This document shows, piece by piece, positions 7,363 through 13,648 of a DNA stretch of 13,973 nucleotides. The stretch comes from an uncultured Chloroflexota bacterium (GTDB lineage Bacteria; Chloroflexota; Anaerolineae; Aggregatilineales; Phototrophicaceae). The stretch spans positions 1-13,973 of the forward strand of contig CALMDI010000771.1 in NCBI GenBank assembly GCA_937864975.1, written 5' to 3'. Below the pieces are notes generated by a model. It saw only the letters and a program-made list of their open reading frames with translations, did not search any database and was not told the DNA's origin. Positions within the stretch are counted from its first letter, which is position 1, and every line of letters begins with the position of its first letter. Position numbers and translations under genes: made by a program.

Positions 7363-7805
7363 TGTTCTACCGTTATAAGCCGGAATTTTACGACGCCTTC
7401 AAGCAGGCGATGACACGCCCCGCGCCGACAGCGTACCCCCGGCTGAGCGCGTGGGCAGCGCAGACGCGCGACCTGATTCGGTCGATCTACGCCGCCGCGC
7501 GCGAGCAGGGGTTGGACGAGGCGGCGCGACGGGCGCTGCTGGTGCGAATCGACCGCCGCGACCTGAGCATGGAAACGATTCTGGCGACGATCCGCTATCA
7601 CGCGAGCAGCGAGTATCCCTATCTGCTGGGAGAGCAGGCGGCGCACAACGTGCTTGCCGTCCACGCCAGCAACCTCAACGACCGCTATCTCGCGCTGCGG
7701 CTGAGCCAGTCCGACGCGCTTCAAATCGAGCCGCTGCGCTCGCGCGTTGGCGCGCTGCGCGATCACCTCGACCACATTCCCAACGAACCCGACGCGACGA
7801 CATAA
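7362..7805 (+). CDS. Hypothetical 147-aa helical cytoplasmic protein, coupled to the CAP-LysM gene
   Basis: ATG 7362-7364 overlaps the stop of the CAP-LysM gene as TGATG, so translation is probably coupled. The protein begins MFYRYKPEFYDAFKQAM and contains AWAAQTRDLIRSIYAAA, IDRRDLSMETILATIRYH and ASNLNDRYLALRLSQ. It has no signal peptide, membrane segment or cysteine and appears almost wholly alpha-helical with alternating acidic and basic residues. I do not recognise the family. Coupling suggests a role connected with the exported CAP protein, for example on the cytoplasmic side of its anchor, but this is inference. The longer frame open from 7011 is a shadow of the CAP gene and its upstream residues are Arg/Gly-rich noise. 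The coding status is supported by the overlap and by a composition unlike that of shadow frames. Confidence 0.72.
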   Translation: MFYRYKPEFYDAFKQAMTRPAPTAYPRLSAWAAQTRDLIRSIYAAAREQGLDEAARRALLVRIDRRDLSMETILATIRYHASSEYPYLLGEQAAHNVLAVHASNLNDRYLALRLSQSDALQIEPLRSRVGALRDHLDHIPNEPDATT

Positions 7806-7975
7806 ACCCCGATTTTTAGTACGGCGATGCTCTAAAACTAAGGGCTTCACCGCCGCCGATCATCCAAATTTGTAACAGCCCGCGTCAGCAAAGCGTATAC
7901 GAGCCGTTCAGCAGGCTTTAATGTGCTATGCTACACTGCGATTGATCGTTGTTGCTACATTCGTACATCATGGAT

Positions 7976-8005
7976 TTGTTTCGGTAATTTAACGGTTTCT
8001 ATAAC
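7976..8005 (+). promoter_or_regulatory. Candidate sigma-70-type promoter for the triple-LysM gene
   Basis: TTGTTT (7976-7981) and TATAAC (8000-8005) are separated by 18 bases in an AT-rich stretch. Transcription would begin about 25 bases before the ATG at 8038. The leader would contain the agaaggaggt Shine-Dalgarno at 8023-8032, seven or so bases from the start. The match is by eye to a consensus, so it is tentative. Confidence 0.4.
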
Positions 8006-8037
8006 GTTTGTGAAACTTGGTTAGAAGGAGGTTTTCC

Positions 8038-8637
8038 ATGCGTCGCCTGATCCTCGTTTTGATCGTGCTCGCCCTCACGGCAGTGAGCGCGGGCGCAGCC
8101 CTTGCCAGTGATCTGGTACACATCGTCTCGCCGGGGGAAACGCTCTATCGCATCTCGGTGTATTATGGCGTCTCCATGAGCGCCATCGCGTCGGCAAATG
8201 GCATCTGGAACCCCAACTACATCTACGCGGGACAGCGACTCGTCATACCGATGTATTCGCCGCCGCCCGCGCCACCTCCGTACACACCACCGCCCGCGCC
8301 GCCGTCGTATCCTCCATATACTCCGCCAGTAGGAGTCGTCGCCTATCACACGGTTCGTCCGGGGGATCGGCTGTCGAACATCGCCGCATTTTATGGGACG
8401 ACGATTCAGGCGATCGCTTCCGCGAATGGCATCAGCAACCCCAACTACATCTTCGCGGGGCAGGTGCTGGCGATTCCGCGCACGCCGGTCATCTACAGCT
8501 ACTACGTGCAGTATGGCGATACCCTGAGCAAAATCGCGCGGCGCTACGGGACGAGCCTTTACGCTATTACCAGCTACAACAGCATTTACAACCCGAATCT
8601 CATCTATCCGGGGATGCTGCTGTATGTGCCTGTGTAG
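8038..8637 (+). CDS. Secreted protein with three LysM domains
   Basis: ATG 8038 is chosen because the near-perfect Shine-Dalgarno aaggaggt sits just upstream and the product begins with a signal peptide (MRRLILVLIVLALTAVSAG, residues 1-23). The mature protein consists almost entirely of three LysM repeats, at about 27-71, 103-147 and 154-198. Each has the P/YGD/E-TL..IA..YG..A-I...N.I.NPN.IY.GQ-L-IP pattern. LysM1 and LysM2 are joined by a Pro/Tyr/Thr-rich hinge (72-99, repeated PPPAPP and YTPP units). LysM domains bind N-acetylglucosamine-containing glycans such as peptidoglycan or chitin. There is no catalytic domain or anchor, so the 199-aa product should be a soluble or wall-bound glycan-binding protein. 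The next gene encodes a LysM glycosidase, consistent with shared polymer targets. Molecular role beyond binding is not known. Confidence 0.88.
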   Translation: MRRLILVLIVLALTAVSAGAALASDLVHIVSPGETLYRISVYYGVSMSAIASANGIWNPNYIYAGQRLVIPMYSPPPAPPPYTPPPAPPSYPPYTPPVGVVAYHTVRPGDRLSNIAAFYGTTIQAIASANGISNPNYIFAGQVLAIPRTPVIYSYYVQYGDTLSKIARRYGTSLYAITSYNSIYNPNLIYPGMLLYVPV

Positions 8638-8773
8638 GTTTTGTAACATGCAATATCGGCAGTTGAACGCACAATTGTCGTAAAATCGTTGTAGTATGGT
8701 TTCATGCAGGTTAGAAATCCTGCGGGAACCAGGGAGAAGGGGTTTGGGAAACGGAATTTCAAGGAGGACCCTA

Positions 8774-10177
8774 ATGCGCCGTTTCATCCTCGCGTTCAGC
8801 CTGCTGATGTTGCTGGCGCTTTTCGGCACCGCAGCGTCCGCGCAGGGACAGACAACATATACGGTTGTGCCGGGCGATAATCTGTTTCGTATCGCGCTTC
8901 GTTTTAATACCACGATTGCGGCGATTGCCAGCGCCAACGGCATCGCCAACGTCAACCTGATCTATGCCGGGCAGCAGCTCGTCATTCCGTCAGGGGGCGG
9001 AACGACGCCTCCACCGCCGACCTTCCAGCCGGGCGCGGGCGGCAGCTACACCTTGGCGCGCGGCGATACGCTCGGCGCGATTGCGCGACGTTTCGGCACA
9101 ACCTATCAGAATCTCGCCCAGCTCAACGGGATCGCCAACCCGAATCTGATTTACGCGGGTCAGGTCTTGCGAATTTCCGGCACCAACTGCCCGCCGACCG
9201 GTCCCACGGCGACCCCGGTTCCGGGCGCGCCGACTCCCGCGCCGGTGACAGGCGGCTTCGAGCTTGGTGGTCAGGTGTTCGCATTCGCCTACCCTGAGCA
9301 GATGCGCGGCGCGGGCATGACGTGGGCGAAGCTACAGGTCGTCTGGAACCGCGGCGAGCCTGCCAGCATCGCGCAGGACGAGATCAACAACGCGCGCAAT
9401 CGCGGCTTCAAGGTCTTGCTGAGCATCAAGGGCAACCCGGCGCAGATCGCCCAAAATCCGACCCAGTACTACCAGGACTTCGCCACCTTCCTCGGCGGCG
9501 TGGCGCAGTTGAACCCGGATGGCATCGAGGTCTGGAATGAGCAGAACATCGACCGCGAGTGGCCCGCCGGTCAGATCAGCGGCGCGGCGTACACGCAGAT
9601 GTTGAGCGCGGCGTATCAGGCGATCAAGCGCGCCAACGCGAACGTGCTGGTCATCAGCGGCGCGCCGTCGCCGACCGGCTTCTTCGGCGGGCGCTGCACG
9701 TCCAACGGCTGCGACGACGACGCTTATCTACGTCAGATGGCGGCGGCGGGCGCGGGCAACTTCTTCGACTGCACCGGCATCCACTATAACGAAGGCATTC
9801 TGCCCCCGTCGGCGAGCAGCGGCGACCCGCGCGGCAACAGCAGTCACTACACGCGCTATTACCCGACGATGGTAAGCACCTACCGCGGCATCTTCCCGAA
9901 TAAGCCGCTGTGCTTCACCGAGCTTGGCTATCTGTCGCCCGAAGGCTTCGGACCGCTGCCGCCTGCATTCTCGTGGGCTGCCAACACCTCGGCTCAGGAA
10001 CAGGCGGAATGGCTGGCGGGCGCGGCAACACGGGCGCGCAGCAGCGGCTTCGTCCGTCTCCTCGTGGTGTGGAACGTCGACGCCACCACCTATGGCGCGG
10101 ACCCGCAGGCGGGCTATGCCATCGTGCGCGGCAACCAGTGTCTCGCCTGTATCACGCTCGGCGCGGCGATGGACTGA
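8774..10177 (+). CDS. Secreted glycoside hydrolase (clan GH-A TIM barrel) with two LysM domains
   Basis: ATG 8774 follows an aaggagg Shine-Dalgarno (8761-8767) and begins a signal peptide (MRRFILAFSLLMLLALFG, residues 1-24). The upstream in-frame codons from 8696 are probably leader. Two LysM domains lie at about 29-72 and 92-134, then a Pro/Thr linker (139-160), then a catalytic domain from about 162 to 467. The TIM-barrel features are WAKLQVVWNRG on an early strand, GIEVWNEQN with the likely acid/base Glu 256, and CFTELGY with the likely nucleophile Glu 383, in the spacing of clan GH-A retaining enzymes (GH5/GH39/GH53-like). A WNVD segment (433-436) fits the eighth strand. Six to eight cysteines in the catalytic part may form disulphides outside the cell. 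The substrate is unknown; LysM modules suggest targeting to peptidoglycan or another GlcNAc polymer. GH family assignment is uncertain, clan and catalytic residues less so. Confidence 0.85.
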   Translation: MRRFILAFSLLMLLALFGTAASAQGQTTYTVVPGDNLFRIALRFNTTIAAIASANGIANVNLIYAGQQLVIPSGGGTTPPPPTFQPGAGGSYTLARGDTLGAIARRFGTTYQNLAQLNGIANPNLIYAGQVLRISGTNCPPTGPTATPVPGAPTPAPVTGGFELGGQVFAFAYPEQMRGAGMTWAKLQVVWNRGEPASIAQDEINNARNRGFKVLLSIKGNPAQIAQNPTQYYQDFATFLGGVAQLNPDGIEVWNEQNIDREWPAGQISGAAYTQMLSAAYQAIKRANANVLVISGAPSPTGFFGGRCTSNGCDDDAYLRQMAAAGAGNFFDCTGIHYNEGILPPSASSGDPRGNSSHYTRYYPTMVSTYRGIFPNKPLCFTELGYLSPEGFGPLPPAFSWAANTSAQEQAEWLAGAATRARSSGFVRLLVVWNVDATTYGADPQAGYAIVRGNQCLACITLGAAMD

Positions 10178-10202
10178 CAACCTTCGACGCTTGGATGAGT
10201 GG

Positions 10203-10231
10203 AAAGGGCGAGCCAACCGACTCGCCTTTTT
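10203..10231 (+). terminator. Intrinsic terminator after the LysM glycoside hydrolase
   Basis: ggcgag (10207-10212) pairs with ctcgcc (10221-10226) around an 8-nt loop and is followed by ttttt (10227-10231). Flanking aaa before the stem can extend the pairing with the T-run. It lies 26 bases after the TGA of the glycoside hydrolase and closes the plus-strand block. Confidence 0.75.
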
Positions 10232-10239
10232 CGTCAAGT

Positions 10240-10440
10240 TAACATCTCTACTGCTTCGGCTTCGCCTCAACCCCTCCCTTGCTCGGGGTTTCCGCCTTTG
10301 GCGCGAACCCCACGCGAGGGCGGGGGGATAGGGGTAAATGGGCGGGCGAAACGGTGTTTACGCCGGGGCGCTTCAGCCCCCGGCGTGTGTCTAAACTTGA
10401 GTTGCTGAGCGATGAAAGTCCAACCGCTCCACAGCCCCCG
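10240..10440. repeat. Hairpin-rich intergenic element between convergent genes
   Basis: This stretch has several snap-back units: aacccc/ggggtt (10269-10274 with 10285-10290) and the perfect 9-bp acgccgggg/ccccggcgt stem (10360-10368 with 10378-10386, 9-nt loop). Between them lies a G-rich run (gcggggggataggggt). Composition is unlike the neighbouring genes and open frames through it give Pro/Arg-rich noise. It resembles the dispersed intergenic repeats seen in many Chloroflexota genomes, but with one copy in view this is inference. It may also help terminate transcription of the converging genes. Confidence 0.5.
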
Positions 10441-10456
10441 GCGCTGTTCCTCAGGC

Positions 10457-11812
10457 TCACGAAGTCGGTAAGATTGCGCCCTCGGCGACCTGAGCGAAAA
10501 AGCGCCCGCTGTCTTTGAGCGTGCGTTCCTGCGTGGCATAGTCCACATAGTACAAGCCAAAGCGCTTGTCGTAGCCTTCCGCCCATTCAAAGTTGTCGAG
10601 CAGGCTCCAGGCGAAGTAACCTTTCAGCGGAATCCCCTCCTCAATCGCCTTCGACGCTGCTGCCAGGTGCTTGCGGAGATAATCCACGCGCTTGTGGTCG
10701 TGGATGCGTCCTTCCAGGGTAACTTCATCCTCGAACGCCGCGCCGTTCTCGGTGACGTAGATGGCGTTCGGACCGTAGTCCTCGTGAATACACCGGAGCA
10801 GCGCAGTCAGTCCGTCCGGGTAAACTTCCCAGCCCATATGGGTCGGCTCGCCGGTTTGCTCGACCGTCTTGAGCTGCAAGCCGAACTGTTCCGGCTCGTC
10901 GGCGATGACGAGGCGGGTGTAGTAATTGACGCCGAGGAAATCCATTGGGCGGGCGATAATTTCGAGGTCATGCGGCTGGAATTCCGGCAGGAAAGGACGG
11001 TACGTTTCCAGCATATCCTCTGGATACTTGCCGTGGAACAGGGCGTCGAGATACCAGCGGTTGTTGTAACCGTCGTAACGCCGCGCCGCCGCGATGTCTT
11101 CGGGGCGGTCGCTGGCTGGATCGACGTGCGTCAGGCTGAGCGCGATGCCTACGCGCGCGTCCGGCGTATTGGCGCGCAGAATGGGCAGCGCCATGCCATG
11201 CGCCAGCAGCCCATGATGCCCAGCCTGAAGCGCCAGCATCGGGTTCCCGCTCATGTTCCCCGGCGCGTGCATCCCCGTGAAATAGCCCAGCCACGAGAAC
11301 ACCCACGGCTCGTTGATCGTGACCCAGTGTTTCACGCGGTCGCCGAGCGCGCGGCTGACGACGTCGGTATAGGCGACGAAATCGTCGACCACGTCGCGCC
11401 GCAGCCAGCCGCCCTCGTCTTCGAGCGGCTGCGGTAAATCCCAGTGATAGAGCGTGACGAACGGCGTGATCCCTGCGTCGAGCAAGCCGTCGACCAGCCG
11501 ATTGTAGAAGTCCAGCCCTTTAGGGTTGACCGCGCCGCGCCCGGTCGGCAGGATGCGCGACCAGCTAATCGAGAAGCGGTAGGCGTTGACGTGCAGCCGC
11601 TTCATCAACTTAATGTCTTCCTGCCAGCGGTGGTAATGATCGGCGGCGATGTCGCCGTTGTGCCCTCTGGCGATGCGACCGTCCAGATGCGAGAACGTAT
11701 CCCAGATGCTCGGTCCGCGACCGTCGACGCTCACCGCGCCTTCGATCTGGTAGGCGGCGGTGGCGGTTCCCCAGTAGAAGTCGGCGGGGAAGCTCAATCT
11801 GCTCTCCAGCAT
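10457..11812 (-). CDS. Family GH1 beta-glucosidase
   Basis: The protein is 451 aa from ATG 11812-11810 with agga a few bases upstream, the standard bacterial GH1 length. It starts with FPADFYWGTATAAYQIEGA and has FSISWSRILPTG, TLYHWDLPQPL, WVTINEPW with the acid/base Glu 168, VNYYTR, IYVTENG with the nucleophile Glu 355, and AWSLLDNFEWAEGY near the end. These are all signature segments of retaining beta-glucosidases. No signal peptide is present, so it should act in the cytoplasm, hydrolysing imported beta-linked disaccharides or aryl glucosides to glucose; other GH1 specificities (galactoside, fucoside) cannot be excluded. It is convergent with the LysM glycosidase gene and lies downstream of dprA on the same strand with a 149-base gap, so it probably has its own promoter. 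A TATACT box (minus strand, 11862-11857) is a possible -10. Motifs and length are intact. Confidence 0.95.
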   Translation of the reverse strand: MLESRLSFPADFYWGTATAAYQIEGAVSVDGRGPSIWDTFSHLDGRIARGHNGDIAADHYHRWQEDIKLMKRLHVNAYRFSISWSRILPTGRGAVNPKGLDFYNRLVDGLLDAGITPFVTLYHWDLPQPLEDEGGWLRRDVVDDFVAYTDVVSRALGDRVKHWVTINEPWVFSWLGYFTGMHAPGNMSGNPMLALQAGHHGLLAHGMALPILRANTPDARVGIALSLTHVDPASDRPEDIAAARRYDGYNNRWYLDALFHGKYPEDMLETYRPFLPEFQPHDLEIIARPMDFLGVNYYTRLVIADEPEQFGLQLKTVEQTGEPTHMGWEVYPDGLTALLRCIHEDYGPNAIYVTENGAAFEDEVTLEGRIHDHKRVDYLRKHLAAASKAIEEGIPLKGYFAWSLLDNFEWAEGYDKRFGLYYVDYATQERTLKDSGRFFAQVAEGAILPTS

Positions 11813-11899
11813 ACGATTCCTGCCTCGTGCGTGTACGATTTCACATTCCGGTTATCAGTATACACAAGTCGTCAATTATTAAAAATGGGATTTCAATAA

Positions 11900-11914
11900 C
11901 TGTCGCTGCGACAG
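11900..11914. promoter_or_regulatory. 15-bp palindrome upstream of the GH1 gene
   Basis: ctgtcgc-t-gcgacag has perfect 7-bp arms around one central base. It sits 88 bases upstream of the GH1 ATG and 48 bases after the dprA stop. The symmetry and the lack of a T-run fit an operator better than a terminator; a sugar-responsive LacI-type repressor would be a natural guess for a GH1 gene, but no such gene is in view. Confidence 0.45.
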
Positions 11915-11961
11915 TCTGGTTCTTTTGTTTGGCGCGGCGGGGCGATTCAGGTGATACGTCT

Positions 11962-12810
11962 CTACACCTCTTCTAAATTCGAGAGATCGACGCGGAGCGG
12001 AACCGCGCCCTCGGCGATCAGCGCGCGGTTGCCGGACGCGGCGTTATCGACCGCGTACACCTTTCGTCCCTGCGCCCGCGCGCGCCGAGCCGCGTGCATC
12101 GCGCCGCCATCGACGGCGGTTTCCACGATGATGACTGCATCGCTCATGGCGCTGATGAGGCGATTCCGTGCGACGAGGCTGGCGCGATTTGCCTGCGCCT
12201 GCGGATGGACTTCGCTCAGCAGCGCGCCGCGCTGGATGATCTGCTCCGCCAGCGCGTCGTTGGCTTCGGGAAAGACATTCAGGACGCCGCTGCCGAGCAC
12301 CGCCAGCGTCTCACCATCCGGGACGTCCAGCGCGCCGACGTGCGCCGCGCGGTCGACGCCGAGCGCGAGACCGCTGACGACGACACAGCCGCGAGATGCC
12401 AGCCTCAGCGCAATCTGTCGGGCAAGGGCTTCCGAGTCCGGTGACGGGCGGCGCGTGCCGACGACGGCAGCGGCGCGCGTGTGATTCAAGTTCCCGTGCC
12501 CGATCACGAACAGCGTCGGCGGGGCGTCGTCCAGCGGGCGGAGGCGTTCGGGGTAGCGTGAGTCTTGCAGCGGCAGCAGGGTCACACCCGCCGCCTGCCA
12601 GCCCGGGATAGCGTTTTCGACGTCGATCAGGCGAATGTCGCGAATGATCTGCGCGATTTTGGGACCGATACCGGGGACTTGCCGCAGGGTTTCGGCGTCC
12701 GCGTTGAGGACGGCGGCAGGGTCGTTGTCGAAATGCCGCATGAGCGCTCGGAGCTTCTTGCCGCCGACGTGATCGGCAAGGCTGAGGGCGACCCAGGACG
12801 CTTCCAGCAC
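11962..12810 (-). CDS. dprA: DNA-processing protein DprA
   Basis: The start is GTG 12810-12808, with gaggcagag upstream; the product is 282 aa. An N-terminal helix-hairpin-helix-like segment (VPGIGPKIAQIIRD, about 45-58) precedes a Rossmann-fold core with VVGTRRPS, VVVSGLALGVDRAAHVGAL, LGSGVLNVFP, LVARNRLISAMSDAVIIVE and GRKVYAV, the order of the DprA/Smf family. DprA binds incoming single-stranded DNA during natural transformation and loads RecA on it. Family members usually carry GE-PPG-P---FP-RNRIIAGLS; here the segment is SEVHPQAQANRASLVARNRLISAMS, so the FP pair is lost while RNRLIS is kept. The C-terminal winged helix found in many DprA proteins is absent. The gene starts 4 bases after the HTH gene stop and is surely co-transcribed with it. 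Activity is likely but the divergent loop may alter DNA binding. Confidence 0.9.
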   Translation of the reverse strand: MLEASWVALSLADHVGGKKLRALMRHFDNDPAAVLNADAETLRQVPGIGPKIAQIIRDIRLIDVENAIPGWQAAGVTLLPLQDSRYPERLRPLDDAPPTLFVIGHGNLNHTRAAAVVGTRRPSPDSEALARQIALRLASRGCVVVSGLALGVDRAAHVGALDVPDGETLAVLGSGVLNVFPEANDALAEQIIQRGALLSEVHPQAQANRASLVARNRLISAMSDAVIIVETAVDGGAMHAARRARAQGRKVYAVDNAASGNRALIAEGAVPLRVDLSNLEEV

Positions 12811-12814
12811 GGCG

Positions 12815-13432
12815 CTACTCTGCCTCGTAGTACTCGACGATGGACAGCAGCATGGCGTTGATGAAGGTATTCACGTGCCTCAGCAGCACGCCCCACTCGG
12901 TGGACGTGCGCGGCGTGGCGATTTCCGACCACGTGAGAATCGCGTTAATCACGAAGTCGCTGAAGTAAAGAAAGCCCCGGACGGCGTGCGGCAGGGGCAA
13001 CTGGTCACGGTGCAGCACGATGGCGTAATCCTTGCCAAGCCGGATGGCGTTGCTCAGTTCCGCGTCCGGCGCGCCGTGGGCAAGATACTGGCGCAGTTGT
13101 TCCAGCACGTTGCGCCCCTGCTGGCGCAGTCCTTCCCGCGTGCGCTCGCTCATCGCGTTGTACCAGGGAATACCGCTGAGCGTCCCGCCGCCGACTTCCA
13201 TGCGCGTCTGACCGAGCGCGTTTTGAATGATGACCTGCACCTCGAGGGGTTGAAGCTCGCCTTGCAACTCGGCGTATTGCAGCAGGTCACCCCGGCGAAA
13301 ACGGCGATGCCCGCCTGCCGTGCGCCGCGAGGGTACGTCGCCTTTGTCCGCCCAATTGCGGACGGTCGCGGGATGGACGCCAAGAATGTCGGCTGCCTGT
13401 CGTAAGCTGACCCACTCGGACGATTCGCTCAT
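12815..13432 (-). CDS. HTH (MerR/excisionase-like) regulator with RsbRD-N-like helical domain
   Basis: ATG 13432-13430 is chosen because the DNA-binding domain begins at once (SEWVSLRQAADILGVHPATVRNWADKG); the frame is open to 13525 but the extra residues look unlike a protein domain. The product is 205 aa. The first 55 residues form an HTH_17/MerR-type winged helix, ending in the recognition wing RRTAGGHRRFRRGDLLQY. The C-terminal half (about 95-205) has the helical pattern LGKDYAIVLHRDQLPLPHAVRGFLYF and LLRHVNTFINAMLLSIVEYYE, which resembles the N-terminal domain of RsbRD-type co-antagonists seen fused to HTH domains in Chloroflexota and Actinobacteria. It probably binds DNA and receives an internal signal; target and ligand are unknown. 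It is the first gene of a pair with dprA, four bases apart. A TATACT box on the minus strand (13476-13471) may be its -10. Confidence 0.78.
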   Translation of the reverse strand: MSESSEWVSLRQAADILGVHPATVRNWADKGDVPSRRTAGGHRRFRRGDLLQYAELQGELQPLEVQVIIQNALGQTRMEVGGGTLSGIPWYNAMSERTREGLRQQGRNVLEQLRQYLAHGAPDAELSNAIRLGKDYAIVLHRDQLPLPHAVRGFLYFSDFVINAILTWSEIATPRTSTEWGVLLRHVNTFINAMLLSIVEYYEAE

Positions 13433-13537
13433 GCGGCACCACACTGATTTCGCCGTCTCACTTCGCTCATAGTATAGCGTATGGCAGGGGATGCGGTGAG
13501 GCGAAGGTTCGGCAATCAGAGACACGGTCAGAGACCT

Positions 13538-13571
13538 AAAAACGAAATCGCCCTCTTGTTGAAAGGGCGAT
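13538..13571 (-). terminator. Intrinsic terminator, second of a tandem pair after the PDZ-protease gene
   Basis: On the minus strand, atcgccct (13571-13564) pairs with agggcgat (13554-13547) around a 9-nt loop and is followed by ttcgttttt (13546-13538). It lies about 80 bases downstream of the protease stop, between it and the HTH gene on the same strand. Confidence 0.75.
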
Positions 13572-13593
13572 CAGAAATTGCTGATTGACCGAA

Positions 13594-13629
13594 AATGACG
13601 ACGCCCTCTCACAAGCGGAAAGGGCGTCG
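13594..13629 (-). terminator. Intrinsic terminator, first of a tandem pair after the PDZ-protease gene
   Basis: On the minus strand, cgacgccct (13629-13621) pairs perfectly with agggcgtcg (13607-13599); the flanking ttccgc/gagagg may add weaker pairing. A short T-rich stretch (tcattttc) follows. It starts 19 bases after the stop of the protease gene. Confidence 0.7.
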
Positions 13630-13648
13630 ATGGACGAAACATGGCTGC

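Noticed and set aside
7999..8955. Minus-strand open frame (318 codons) opposite the triple-LysM gene
   Set aside because: Antisense to three recognisable LysM repeats; its Arg-rich translation mirrors them.
10248..10590. Minus-strand open frames running through the intergenic repeat
   Set aside because: They overlap the GH1 C-terminus out of frame and the hairpin-rich repeat; no start signal or domain.
13433..13525. 31-residue N-terminal extension of the HTH regulator
   Set aside because: It precedes the HTH domain with unrelated sequence and covers the likely -10 box; ATG 13432 puts the domain at the N-terminus as usual.
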